A stretch of DNA of 64,000 nucleotides from an uncultured bacterium (GCA_958366705.1 CATXCB010000001.1:186001-250000); one strand, 5' to 3'; shown: positions 15,809 through 24,308, counted from the first letter of the stretch. Translations and numbers: made by a program. Notes: generated from the letters alone by a model not told the origin.

Positions 15809-15933
15809 TCTTTAAGTAATTATGATTCTCTGTAAAGAGATGAGTTTCTTAAAGAAGAAATAATTTAGAAATTCGAGTGTAGGGGGTTCCCCCTTATGAT
15901 AATCAAAAAGTAATAAAGAAAAAGGATAAAGAA
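15809..15933 (+). ncRNA. Structured spacer between rpsM and rpsK
   Basis: The gap can fold into a two-part hairpin: outer arms TCTTTAAG (15809-15816) and CTTAAAGA (15848-15855), inner arms TCTCT and AGAGA (15827-15840). A second, GC-rich hairpin AGGGG-GTTC-CCCT follows at 15881-15894. It could be an RNA-processing or regulatory element; neither hairpin ends in a T run, so termination is unlikely. Confidence 0.4.
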
Positions 15934-16320
15934 ATGGCAAGACCACAAAAAACTAAGAAAAAAGAAAAGAAAAATGTATTGCAAGGGGTTGTTCACATTC
16001 AATCTACTTTTAACAATACAATTGTAACTTCAACTGATACTCAAGGTAATGCTATTGCTTGGGCAACAGCTGGTGCTTCTGGTTTCAAAGGAGCTAGAAA
16101 AGGTACTCCATTTGCAGCTCAATCTGCAGCTGAAATGGTTGCTAAAAAATCAATTGATCAAGGTATGAAAAAAGTTGAAGTTCATATCAAAGGACCTGGT
16201 TCAGGTAGAGAAACTGCAATCAGAGCAATTCAAGCTGCAGGTTTGGAAATTACTTTAATTAAAGATGTAACTCCAATTCCTCACAATGGATGCCGTCCTC
16301 CTAAAAAACGTAGAGTATAA
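15934..16320 (+). CDS. rpsK: 30S ribosomal protein S11
   Basis: The 128-residue protein has the family core GVVHIQSTFNNTIVT, WATAGASGFKGARKGTPFAAQ and the C-terminal DVTPIPHNGCRPPKKRRV signature. It lies on the platform of the 30S subunit near the mRNA exit channel. It is full length, with AAAGGAT about 8 nt before the ATG. Confidence 0.98.
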   Translation: MARPQKTKKKEKKNVLQGVVHIQSTFNNTIVTSTDTQGNAIAWATAGASGFKGARKGTPFAAQSAAEMVAKKSIDQGMKKVEVHIKGPGSGRETAIRAIQAAGLEITLIKDVTPIPHNGCRPPKKRRV

Positions 16321-16392
16321 TCCCGGGTTTTAGGATTTGAAATTTGAATTGATATTATTAATTAATTTAATGTTAATTCACTATTAAGTAGA

Positions 16393-16441
16393 ACCGCGGG
16401 GGCTTGCGAATTAGTCCAAACGCAAACCATAGATGCCCCGC
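16393..16441 (+). ncRNA. Two-stem RNA element upstream of rpsD
   Basis: GC-rich arms GCGGGG (16396-16401) and CCCCGC (16436-16441) enclose a second stem TTGCG (16404-16408)/CGCAA (16421-16425) with a 12-nt loop. It is markedly GC-richer than the surrounding AT-rich gap and ends 27 nt before the rpsD start. S4 is a known autoregulator that binds leader RNA in other bacteria, so a regulatory leader is a reasonable guess. It is not a tRNA. Confidence 0.45.
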
Positions 16442-16467
16442 ACAAAGATAAAGGAGAAATTAAAAAA

Positions 16468-17070
16468 ATGTCAAGATATACAGGACCTACAAATAAATTA
16501 TTTAGAAATAAAAAAGTTAAAGATTTGTCAAATAGAAAATTAACTTCTTCTATGAGACAAACTGCTTCTGGTCAACACGGTGCTGTTAGAAAAAAACTTT
16601 CTGAATATGCACTTCACCTGGCTGAAAAACAAAAAATCAGATTCACTTACTTGGTAAGCGAAAAACAATTCGTAAGATACTACAACGAAGCAACAAGAAG
16701 AAAAGGTGTTACAGGTACTATTTTGCTTCAATTATTAGAAACAAGATTAGATAACATCCTATTCAGAGCAGGATTTGGTATTACACGTAAACAAACAAGA
16801 CAAATCGTTAACCACGGTCACGTTCTTGTAAATGATAAAAAAGTTGATATTCCATCATACTTGGTAAAACCTGGTGATGTTATCACAGTTAAATCAAAAA
16901 GTTCAAAATATGTACAAGATGTAATGAATATGATCGATATGGCTTGTGCTCCAGCTTGGATGACAATTGATAAAGATGCATTAAAAATTACATTTGACAG
17001 AATTCCTGAAAGAGAAGAATTAGATCCGGAAATCAAGGAACAACTTGTAATCGAATATTATTCTAAATAG
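16468..17070 (+). CDS. rpsD: 30S ribosomal protein S4
   Basis: The 200-residue protein has the S4 N-terminal domain and the S4 RNA-binding motif (ETRLDNILFRAGFGITRKQTRQ then VNHGHVLVNDKKVDIPSYLV). S4 nucleates assembly of the 30S body. The zinc-binding cysteines of some S4 proteins are absent, so this is the Cys-free form. It lies between rpsK and rpoA as in proteobacterial and many other alpha operons. AAAGGAGA precedes the start. Confidence 0.98.
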   Translation: MSRYTGPTNKLFRNKKVKDLSNRKLTSSMRQTASGQHGAVRKKLSEYALHLAEKQKIRFTYLVSEKQFVRYYNEATRRKGVTGTILLQLLETRLDNILFRAGFGITRKQTRQIVNHGHVLVNDKKVDIPSYLVKPGDVITVKSKSSKYVQDVMNMIDMACAPAWMTIDKDALKITFDRIPEREELDPEIKEQLVIEYYSK

Positions 17071-17141
17071 GAATTGTAAGTAAATAAGCATTAGCTTAAA
17101 TAACTAGCAATTGAGTAGATTTTAACTAGGAGAATAAAATA

Positions 17142-18113
17142 ATGGAATTAAAAATTAAATGTGTTAATACAGCTACAAGTTCTGACGGATCTCAATATGG
17201 TAAATTTGTTATCGAGCCGTTAGAAAGAGGATTCGGTACAACAATCGGTAACTCTTTGAGACGTGTATTACTATCTAGTCTTGAAGGTACAGCTGTTACA
17301 AGTACCAGAATCGAAGGTATTACTCACGAATATACAGCAATTCCTGGCGTTTTAGAAGACGTAATTGATGTTATGTTAAATTTAAAAGGATTAGTTGTAA
17401 AAACTGAATCTAAAGAATCTCAGCATTTAAGAATAGATGTGGATAAACCTGGTCCTGTTTTAGCTAGTGATATTCAATTACCAGCAGGGGTTAAAGTTGT
17501 TAACCCGGATTGGCTTATTTGTACAGTAGCTGATGGTGGGTCTTTCCATGCTGATGTTATTGTTGACACAGGTAAAGGTTATGTTCCTCATGATGTTCCA
17601 AGAGATGCAAAAGATGCATCAATTGATGTTTTACCTATTGACGCAACATTCATGCCTATCAAACGAGTAAGCTATAATGTTGAAAGCGCTCGTGTAGGCG
17701 ATGCTTTAGACTTCGATAAATTAACTCTTGAAATCTGGTCAAATGGTTCTATTGATGTTCAAAATGCATTAAGTCAGGCTTCTAATCTTTTGATTGAGCA
17801 CTTTATGCAAATTGCATCAATTACAGGTCAACCGGCTATTGCACCTTCAATTCAGATTGAAGAAGCAGAAAGTGAAGTTGAAGAAACTCCTACAATGACC
17901 ATTGAAGAATTGGAATTATCTGTAAGAGCATACAATTGCTTGAAAAGAGCAAGCATCAATTCAATGGCTGAATTGTTGAAAAAATCAGAACATGATTTAT
18001 TAAATATTAAAAATTTCGGTAAAAAATCTTCAGATGAAGTAATCGAAAGACTTCATCACTTTGGTTTAGACCTTGCTCCAAGCCCTGTAGAAGATGAAGA
18101 TTTAATCGGATAA
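17142..18113 (+). CDS. rpoA: DNA-directed RNA polymerase subunit alpha
   Basis: The N-terminal dimerisation domain runs to about residue 235 (PLERGFGTTIGNSLRRVLLS is the typical start) and the C-terminal domain from about 250 (MTIEELELSVRAYNCLKRA, LLNIKNFGKKSSDEVIERL) contacts UP elements and activators. At 323 residues it is full length. The acidic linker (EEAESEVEETPT) is normal. AGGAGA precedes the ATG. Confidence 0.98.
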   Translation: MELKIKCVNTATSSDGSQYGKFVIEPLERGFGTTIGNSLRRVLLSSLEGTAVTSTRIEGITHEYTAIPGVLEDVIDVMLNLKGLVVKTESKESQHLRIDVDKPGPVLASDIQLPAGVKVVNPDWLICTVADGGSFHADVIVDTGKGYVPHDVPRDAKDASIDVLPIDATFMPIKRVSYNVESARVGDALDFDKLTLEIWSNGSIDVQNALSQASNLLIEHFMQIASITGQPAIAPSIQIEEAESEVEETPTMTIEELELSVRAYNCLKRASINSMAELLKKSEHDLLNIKNFGKKSSDEVIERLHHFGLDLAPSPVEDEDLIG

Positions 18114-18155
18114 TAATTTAGATAACACAAATTAATTAAGTAAAGGATACAAAAA

Positions 18156-18584
18156 ATGAGACACCAAACAAAAAAACATACGCTTGGTAAAGCACAAGAC
18201 CAAAGAAAGGCTTTGTTGCGTTCTTTAGCTACTGAACTTTTTGTTCACGGTGAAATAACTACAACATTGGCTCGTGCTAAAGCATTGAAACCATATGCTG
18301 AAAAAATTATTTCACTAGCAAAAAAAGGTGATTTAAATTCTATTCGCCAGGCTGCAAAATATATTTATAATAAAGAAACTGGTAAATATATGGATTTAGC
18401 AACTGGAGAAGTTTTTGAAGCACCACAAGCTGATAAAAAATTAGCTTCTCAAACAGTTTTAAGAAAATTGTTTGTTGTAATTGGTAAACAATATTCTGAA
18501 AAGAATGGCGGATACACAAGAATTTACCACTTACCGCCAAGACGTGGTGACGCTTCTGAAATGGCACTTATTCAATTGGTGTAA
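18156..18584 (+). CDS. rplQ: 50S ribosomal protein L17
   Basis: The start MRHQTKKHTLGKAQDQRKAL and the ending GGYTRIYHLPPRRGDASEMALIQL are diagnostic for L17. At 142 residues it is about 25 longer than E. coli-core L17 because of a central insert (YNKETGKYMDLATGEVFEAPQA). The stop is 6 nt before the next gene, so truA is translated from the same message. Confidence 0.98.
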   Translation: MRHQTKKHTLGKAQDQRKALLRSLATELFVHGEITTTLARAKALKPYAEKIISLAKKGDLNSIRQAAKYIYNKETGKYMDLATGEVFEAPQADKKLASQTVLRKLFVVIGKQYSEKNGGYTRIYHLPPRRGDASEMALIQLV

Positions 18585-18590
18585 TGCAGA

Positions 18591-19382
18591 ATGCGATATG
18601 CAATTTCAGTTCAGTATATCGGTAAAAACTATTCAGGAAGTCAAATTCAATTTGAAAATGGTGAACTGATAGAGACTCCGACAATACAAGGAGAACTTGA
18701 AAAAGCACTTAGTACATTGATATTAAGCGGGCGTAAAGCCAAAAGCGATACTCCCGCAAAATATAATAAACGACCGATTAAAGCAATTTTTTCCGGTAGG
18801 ACAGATAAGGGAGTAAATTCTCTTGGTCAGGTTGTTCATTTTGATACAGAAGAAACAATTGTTGCTTCAAAGTTTCTCTATTCAATAAATGAGATACTGC
18901 CTGCGGATATTTCAGTCTCTGACTTGCGAGAAGTTGATAAATCATTCCATGCTCAAAAGTCTGCCAAAAAACGTTATTACAGGTTTGAATTTGTAAACAG
19001 ACGATGTAAAAATGCTTTTGATGGAGATTTGTTGAGAGTAAAGTTCAAAACGGATATTGAAAGAATGCAAAAATCTTTAAATTATTTGTTAGGCGAACAT
19101 GATTTTTCAAGTTTTAAAAGTTCCGGAACGCTTAACCCGAGCAAAATTTGCATTATATATGAAGCGAAAGTTTCAAAGGTCGGTGACAGAGTTTTTATTG
19201 ATATTGTTGGAAATAGATTCCTATACAATATGGTAAGAACAATTGTCGGAACCCTTTTAGAAATAGAAGGGCACAATTTGGCTCCTGAGCATATGAAAGA
19301 GGTTCTGGACGCTAAAGACCGCACAAAGGCGGGAATGACTGTTAGTCCTTACGGATTAACTTTAATGAAAGTAATGTATTAA
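18591..19382 (+). CDS. truA: tRNA pseudouridine(38-40) synthase
   Basis: The enzyme isomerises uridines 38-40 of tRNA anticodon arms. The catalytic Asp is in FSGRTDKGVNSLGQVVHF; the usual GVHA is GVNS here. Other family blocks are RYYRFEFVN, GEHDFSSFKSSG and FLYNMVRTIVGTLLEI. The 263-residue length is normal. A 20-residue insert (SGRKAKSDTPAKYNKRPIKA) separates the first strand from the catalytic loop. The rplQ-truA-rplM-rpsI order occurs in cyanobacteria and Firmicutes. Confidence 0.96.
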   Translation: MRYAISVQYIGKNYSGSQIQFENGELIETPTIQGELEKALSTLILSGRKAKSDTPAKYNKRPIKAIFSGRTDKGVNSLGQVVHFDTEETIVASKFLYSINEILPADISVSDLREVDKSFHAQKSAKKRYYRFEFVNRRCKNAFDGDLLRVKFKTDIERMQKSLNYLLGEHDFSSFKSSGTLNPSKICIIYEAKVSKVGDRVFIDIVGNRFLYNMVRTIVGTLLEIEGHNLAPEHMKEVLDAKDRTKAGMTVSPYGLTLMKVMY

Positions 19383-19403
19383 AATAATAAACGGAGAAAT
19401 GCA

Positions 19404-19841
19404 ATGAAAACATATTCAGCAAAACCTCTAGAAGTTGAAAGAAAATGGTATGTAATTGATGCAGAAGGCGAAGTACTAGGTCGTCTTGCTGTTAGAATTG
19501 CTAACATTTTAAGAGGTAAAAACAAACCTGAATACACTCCAAACGTTGATACCGGTGATTTCGTTATCGTTATCAATGCTGAAAAAGTGAAAGTTACAGG
19601 TAAAAAAGAAACTGACAAAATTTATTTACACCACACTGGTTACCCGGGTGGTTTGAAATCAGCTAGCTTCAAAGAGTTGATGGAAAAAGACCCTAGAGTT
19701 ATTATTGAACATGCTGTTCGTGGTATGTTGCAACACAATACTTTAGGTGCAGAACAGTTTAACAAATTAAAAGTTTATGTTGGACCAGAACATCCACATG
19801 CAGCTCAAAAACCAGTTGTACTTGAAAAGGAGGCTAAATAA
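19404..19841 (+). CDS. rplM: 50S ribosomal protein L13
   Basis: The 145-residue protein begins MKTYSAKPLEVERKWYVIDA and has the signature AVRGMLQHNTLGAEQFNKLKVY-type block near residue 110. It is an early-assembly protein of the 50S subunit. CGGAGA precedes the ATG. Its stop overlaps the rpsI start by one base, the classic rplM-rpsI pair. Confidence 0.98.
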   Translation: MKTYSAKPLEVERKWYVIDAEGEVLGRLAVRIANILRGKNKPEYTPNVDTGDFVIVINAEKVKVTGKKETDKIYLHHTGYPGGLKSASFKELMEKDPRVIIEHAVRGMLQHNTLGAEQFNKLKVYVGPEHPHAAQKPVVLEKEAK

Positions 19842-20236
19842 TGGCAGATAAAGAAATTATGGCTACCGGCCGCAGAAAAACCTCTATAGCAGTTGTAAAA
19901 TTGGTTAAAGGAAGCGGTAGAATTTTTGTTAATGGTAAAAAATTAACTGATTATATCGGCAATAGACCGGCTATTGAAATGTTAGTGTATAGACCACTTG
20001 TTTTGACTGAAACTCAAGACAGATATGATGTTAGAGTTAAAGCTGTTGGCGGTGGTGTTGTATCTCAATGCGGCGCTATCAGACATGGTATTTCAAGAGC
20101 ATTGGTTAAATCTAATGAAGAATTCAAAAATGTTCTTAAATTAGAAGGTTTATTAACAAGAGACCCTCGTGTTAAAGAACGTAAAAAATATGGTAGAAAA
20201 AGAGCTCGTAAGAGATTCCAATTCTCAAAACGTTAA
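19841..20236 (+). CDS. rpsI: 30S ribosomal protein S9
   Basis: The 131-residue protein has ATGRRKTSIAVVKLVKGSGR at the start and ends RKKYGRKRARKRFQFSKR, the basic tail whose final Lys-Arg reaches the P-site tRNA. Its ribosome site AAGGAGG is inside the end of rplM. It closes the operon before an intrinsic terminator. Confidence 0.98.
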   Translation: MADKEIMATGRRKTSIAVVKLVKGSGRIFVNGKKLTDYIGNRPAIEMLVYRPLVLTETQDRYDVRVKAVGGGVVSQCGAIRHGISRALVKSNEEFKNVLKLEGLLTRDPRVKERKKYGRKRARKRFQFSKR

Positions 20237-20258
20237 TCTTTATACCTTATGGAATTAC

Positions 20259-20286
20259 AAAAAGACCGGCAGCGCCGGTCTTTTTT
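20259..20286 (+). terminator. Intrinsic terminator of the ribosomal operon
   Basis: GACCGGC-AGC-GCCGGTC is flanked by AAAAA and TTTTTT. It lies 23 nt after rpsI and can also act on the minus strand. Confidence 0.92.
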
Positions 20287-20370
20287 ATGTTGTTTTATTT
20301 GTGGTGTGATGCAAATAAAAAAGAACAGGTATACAAAATACCTGTTCTTTAGGCTTTTTACTTTATTTTA

Positions 20371-21582
20371 TTAAACTTTAGATTTATGGATAAGTTTTAA
20401 TAGACCTCTTTCGTTAAGAGCGTCTAAAATTCTGAAGTTTAGCAGGTTTCTATAGTCATACATTGCAGGAGTGAATGAAGACATGCTTTTTTCACCGCTT
20501 GATTTCAATTCTTTGACCATTTCTTTCACTTTTTTCATGTCTTTGATTAAACCTGTTTTAAATCTGTCAGGTTTGTAGACTGTCCAAGTTTCGTGCGGAT
20601 AGTAAGTTGAACGACATTCGTTTGTATTTTGGTTAATTAACATTTCTTTAAACATTGCTAAATCCATATTATGGAATTCTTGAGTAATATTGTAATTCCA
20701 AAGACCTGTTTTTTCATATGGCTGCATTCTTTCAGGCATTATGACTTTAGGCGTAGGAGCTTCTTCAACTTTCATCATATCTTCCATATAGCTTTTAGAG
20801 CCGATTCCAACGATGTGTATTGATTTGCAGAAATCTTCCAATATTCCTAAATCTTCGGCATATTTTGACATAACATCTAAAAATGAGGTCATACCTTTAC
20901 CTGAGTATATATAGTCTGTTATGACAGTTTTTTTGCCTGTTTCTTTCATATTATCTACAATTGTTTGCGGGTCAGCCTTGATTCGTTTCAGGTACTTTCT
21001 GTATGCTGCTTCTTCTTTAGGTGTAGGAGCCATAGAATCTATTCTGGTAACATTTTGGTCGTATGTATCGTAGCGGTACCAATTTTTTGAGAACGCTACA
21101 GGTCTGTAGTTTTCAATCCCGTCTTTCATCCAAAGGGCAGCATTTAGGAACCATTTTGGGCTTCTGCCAAGACAGATTATTGTTTGGTCTTTGAATTTTG
21201 AATAAAATTTTGCAGTCTTTAAAAACTCATTCATTAGAGTTTCTGATTGCAGAGGCATTGTTAGGTATTTTTTATCTATCATTTCTTGAGTATTAATCGC
21301 AGGGTCATTAAAGAAATTTTTGTATTTTTTTCTAAATCTTTTTTTAGTTGTTTCTTTCATTGCCATATATTCTTCATAATCAATATGAGGAATTGTTCTA
21401 TTCGGGTCGAAAAATTCTCCAAAATGAATATTAGCGTTATATTTAAATCCTGCAGGGATTGTTGCAAATTTTGTTTGAGCAGGTTTTTCGCCGCTTGTTA
21501 TATTATTGGTCCGGTTTTTCGCCGCCGTAATGCTGTTGTTGTAATTTGTAAAATATTGGCTTTGTATTCTTGATACTTGCAT
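20371..21582 (-). CDS. Lineage protein with phosphoribosyltransferase-like motif (403 aa)
   Basis: I do not recognise a named family. The N-terminal 60 residues are polar and begin MQVSRIQSQYF, like the 558-residue protein at 25662 (MQISRIYPKT), and contain NIHFGEFF, a variant of the window's F-x-G tag. Further in, QTIICLGRSPKWFLNAALW and later KKTVITDYIYSGKGMTSFL have the shape of a type I phosphoribosyltransferase fold: a strand ending in D-Y, then a S-G-K-G loop in place of the PRPP-binding loop. Enzymatic activity is inference. AGGAGATATC precedes the ATG. No membrane helix or signal peptide is seen. Confidence 0.75.
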   Translation of the reverse strand: MQVSRIQSQYFTNYNNSITAAKNRTNNITSGEKPAQTKFATIPAGFKYNANIHFGEFFDPNRTIPHIDYEEYMAMKETTKKRFRKKYKNFFNDPAINTQEMIDKKYLTMPLQSETLMNEFLKTAKFYSKFKDQTIICLGRSPKWFLNAALWMKDGIENYRPVAFSKNWYRYDTYDQNVTRIDSMAPTPKEEAAYRKYLKRIKADPQTIVDNMKETGKKTVITDYIYSGKGMTSFLDVMSKYAEDLGILEDFCKSIHIVGIGSKSYMEDMMKVEEAPTPKVIMPERMQPYEKTGLWNYNITQEFHNMDLAMFKEMLINQNTNECRSTYYPHETWTVYKPDRFKTGLIKDMKKVKEMVKELKSSGEKSMSSFTPAMYDYRNLLNFRILDALNERGLLKLIHKSKV

Positions 21583-21631
21583 GATATCTCCTAAATTTGT
21601 TACCTTACAACTTCATGAAAACCCGTAAAAT

Positions 21632-21681
21632 AAAAATTTGCCACCAGTGTTATATTTTTATAACTCTGGTGGCAAATTTTT
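21632..21681. terminator. Long hairpin, possible bidirectional terminator
   Basis: Arms AAAATTTGCCACCAG and TGGTGGCAAATTTT, extended by TTATA/TATAA, form a near-perfect long hairpin with A and T runs on both sides. It lies between the 403-residue gene start and the M29 aminopeptidase end; on the minus strand it may stop readthrough from the aminopeptidase gene. Confidence 0.55.
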
Positions 21682-21716
21682 GATCTAATCGGGTTATGAA
21701 ATATTTCTCCTATCGC

Positions 21717-21764
21717 GATTCCGAACTTGGTTCGGAATCTGTAGTTTGAGACTTCAAAACTACA
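21717..21764. repeat. Two adjacent short palindromes
   Basis: GATTCCGAAC-TTG-GTTCGGAATC (21717-21739) is a perfect 10-bp stem; TGTAGTTT/AAACTACA (21740-21764) follows directly. Together with the hairpin at 21632 they fill most of a 242-bp gene-free gap. Confidence 0.6.
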
Positions 21765-21824
21765 AAACGAGTTTAGATTGCCAATTTTAACTATTTTTAG
21801 TGGAATAGCTATATAAATTTATAT

Positions 21825-22931
21825 TTATATAATCATTTTACCGTTTTCGTAAATAAGATTTCCGTCAGCATAGATTTTGCCGCCGTTTTTCATGTTTTTA
21901 ATTAAATCCCAGTGCAGGCCGGAAACATTTTTTCCTCCTGTTTCAGGGTATGAGGCACCGACTGCCATATGGATTGCTCCGCCGATTTTTTCGTCGAATA
22001 GAATATTTCCTGTAATTTCTTGAATTTCATCGTTTGTTCCGATTGCAATTTCACCTATTCCGTGTGAACCTTCATCCATATTCAGCATTGCATTCAAAAA
22101 TTCTTGTCCTTGTTCAGCTTCAGCTTTCACAACCTGTCCGTTTTCAATCCATAGATGAACCCCGTGAGCAGAATTTCCACGGTAGTTTTGCGGGTAATCG
22201 AAGTAAATTTCTCCGTTAATTCCATCCTCAACCGGTGAAGTGAAAACTTCACCGTCCGGATAGTTATTTAATCCCGAACAACTAATCCATTTTCTGCCTT
22301 CAACGTTAAATGTAATGTCTGTTTTTTCACCGACAATGTGTAATTTTTTTACTCCATTTAGGTAATTTGCCCAACATGTTTGTTTTTCGTCAAGTTCTTT
22401 TAATTTTGCAACAGGGTCATCTAAATCCAGATAGCAGGACTTAAATAAAAATTCAGAGTATTCATCGAATGACATTTTAGCTTCCTGTGCCAGCGCGTGC
22501 GTTGGAACATCTGCGATAACCCATTTAGCTGTTCCATCTGCTGAACGTTTCATAAGTTGTTCTGATAACGGTTTTGTTGCTTTACCTCGTCTGGCTAGTT
22601 TTGTTAAATCAGCTTTTGCCATGCTTTTTGTGTTTAGCGGAGCGCCGATAGATATGTATTTGTCCACGATTTCGTATTCAAGTTTTGTCATCGGGTCAAT
22701 GTAATCAAGCTGTTCATCTGTTGCATTTTTTATAAATAATTCCGCCATATCTCCAAATGAGCAGCGAACAACAGGATGGGCTCCTTTTTCAAGAACACGT
22801 TTATAGATAGCTCTAACCAGATCTTTTGCATAAATAGATTCTGTTCTAATCATAACAAGCTCATTTTTTTGCACGTCTGTAGAGTAATCTACAAGAACCT
22901 CAGCATATTTGTCCCAAATATTTTTTTGCAT
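21825..22931 (-). CDS. M29-family aminopeptidase (aminopeptidase T/AmpS type)
   Basis: The 368-residue cytoplasmic metalloenzyme removes N-terminal residues from peptides. Family blocks are the N-terminal WDKYAEVLVDYSTDVQKNEL, then CSGLNNYPDGEVFTSPVEDG, GSHGIGEIAIGTNDEIQ, KIGGAIHMAVGASYPETGG and SGLHWDLIKNM, which together hold the Glu, His and Asp metal ligands. It is full length. AAGAGG lies about 8 nt upstream. It is monocistronic, between an XRE regulator gene and hairpin-rich DNA. Confidence 0.93.
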   Translation of the reverse strand: MQKNIWDKYAEVLVDYSTDVQKNELVMIRTESIYAKDLVRAIYKRVLEKGAHPVVRCSFGDMAELFIKNATDEQLDYIDPMTKLEYEIVDKYISIGAPLNTKSMAKADLTKLARRGKATKPLSEQLMKRSADGTAKWVIADVPTHALAQEAKMSFDEYSEFLFKSCYLDLDDPVAKLKELDEKQTCWANYLNGVKKLHIVGEKTDITFNVEGRKWISCSGLNNYPDGEVFTSPVEDGINGEIYFDYPQNYRGNSAHGVHLWIENGQVVKAEAEQGQEFLNAMLNMDEGSHGIGEIAIGTNDEIQEITGNILFDEKIGGAIHMAVGASYPETGGKNVSGLHWDLIKNMKNGGKIYADGNLIYENGKMII

Positions 22932-23017
22932 AACTATACCTCTTTCTTCTTTGGAATATTTTATAATACATATTTTAAGTTGTAAATCCGCAGGTAGAAG
23001 TATAATGAGATTGTTAT

Positions 23018-23341
23018 TTAAATTTCTTTTGTAGCCATAATCAGTTTATAGTAAAGTTCTAATTCTTTTCTGCCGGCATCGTGAATTATTTGTATGAGTT
23101 CTTCTTGAAGTGTAGTTTTTGATTTCATATGACCAAAGTCAAATAAATCTTTAATGTTAACTTTTAAAGCTTTGGCAATTTTTTCAATATTTTCTTCTTT
23201 AGGAATTTGACCGCCGTTTTCAAGCTTGCAAAGGTTTGTTGTTTCCATTCCAATCATTTCGGCAAGAGTTGCCTGTGTAAACCCGTTTCGTTTTCGTAAT
23301 TCTTTTATTCGTTGTCCTAGTAATTTGCTTAAAATTGCCAT
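23018..23341 (-). CDS. XRE-family regulator with LFDF tail, 107 aa
   Basis: The HTH domain RIKELRKRNGFTQATLAEMIGMETTNLCKLENGG is followed by VNIKDLFDFGHMKSKTTLQEEL and a helical tail. It is a paralogue of the gene at 5759. AGGA stands 8 nt before the ATG, and a TATAAA box lies just upstream of that. It is divergent from the pseudopilin gene at 23528 and could control it through the shared region; the same XRE-beside-pseudopilin arrangement is seen at 1337/1686 and 34388/35164. Confidence 0.88.
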   Translation of the reverse strand: MAILSKLLGQRIKELRKRNGFTQATLAEMIGMETTNLCKLENGGQIPKEENIEKIAKALKVNIKDLFDFGHMKSKTTLQEELIQIIHDAGRKELELYYKLIMATKEI

Positions 23342-23527
23342 ATATTGTCCTCTATTTATAGGATAACCTCAACTATTTGAATTAAATATATCCTTTTGTA
23401 ATAATTAGGCTTGACAAAATTGGCATGATATGACAACATGTATATAGGAAGTTGTTATTAATCCGCAAGTATTAGTTTGAAAATTGGGTTAATACAATAT
23501 AGTAATAAAAAGAAAGGTGAAAAGATT

Positions 23528-24277
23528 ATGACAAAAAGATTCGGTTTTACTCTTGCAGAAGTATTGATTACTTTGGGTATCATTGGTGTAGTAGCTGCTA
23601 TGACTATCCCAACATTGATTTCAAACACAAACGGTGCAAAATTCCGTTCACAATTCAAAAAAACATTATCAACATTGAACCAGGCTGGTTTGATGGCTCA
23701 AGCACAATATGATTTTGACTATGCAGGTACTACTCAGGCTTGTAATGGTACTGTTGCAACTGCTGCAGCAGAACACCCTGATTCAACAATGTCATTCTGT
23801 GCAATCCTAAACGGAACTCTAACAGGTCAAACTTACCAAGGTGTTGCCTCTAATATTAAACGTAATAATAATGGTACCGAAGTTGCTTATGCTCACGTTG
23901 CTCCACAAAATTATAAGAAAGTTCTTGCAACTGACGCTCCAACTAAATATTTAGCATATACTTTAGCTGATGGTTCTATTGTTGCATTTGCCCCTGATGC
24001 TCAAGGTTGTGAATTACCTATCGGTACTCGTATGACTGGTGATTGGATTACTAAAAATACAAAATGTTTAGGTTTTATTGACGTAAATGGTGCAACATTA
24101 CCTAACAGAGAAGTTTCTTGTACCGATGAGACAAAGACAGAAAACACTGTAGAAACACCTTGTGCAGTTAAAAACGACGCAAACCACATGACAGATGTAT
24201 TCCCAATCGTATTCCACGATGCAACTGTTGAACCGGCATCAAACGCTGCTAAATATGTATTAACAACTTCTAAATAG
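23528..24277 (+). CDS. Type IV pilin-like protein
   Basis: The 249-residue product starts MTKRFGFTLAEVLITLGIIG, a textbook prepilin leader: a six-residue basic leader, Gly-Phe cleavage site, Glu at +5, then the hydrophobic assembly helix. The start at 23528 is taken, not 23477, because it gives the standard leader length and has AAAGGTGAAA upstream. The mature domain has paired cysteines and LGFIDVNGATLPNREVSC, similar to the 'D-x-N-G' block of the other two pseudopilins here. Its Ala/Thr-rich, well-used codons suggest high expression. No assembly ATPase or platform gene is near. Confidence 0.9.
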   Translation: MTKRFGFTLAEVLITLGIIGVVAAMTIPTLISNTNGAKFRSQFKKTLSTLNQAGLMAQAQYDFDYAGTTQACNGTVATAAAEHPDSTMSFCAILNGTLTGQTYQGVASNIKRNNNGTEVAYAHVAPQNYKKVLATDAPTKYLAYTLADGSIVAFAPDAQGCELPIGTRMTGDWITKNTKCLGFIDVNGATLPNREVSCTDETKTENTVETPCAVKNDANHMTDVFPIVFHDATVEPASNAAKYVLTTSK

Positions 24278-24308
24278 TTAGTTGCTAATAAAAGTTTAAT
24301 AGCTTTTG

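Noticed and set aside
16393..16441. Possible tRNA in the rpsK-rpsD gap
   Set aside because: The element has only two nested stems, no T-loop GTTCGA and no cloverleaf; it is listed as a structured leader instead.
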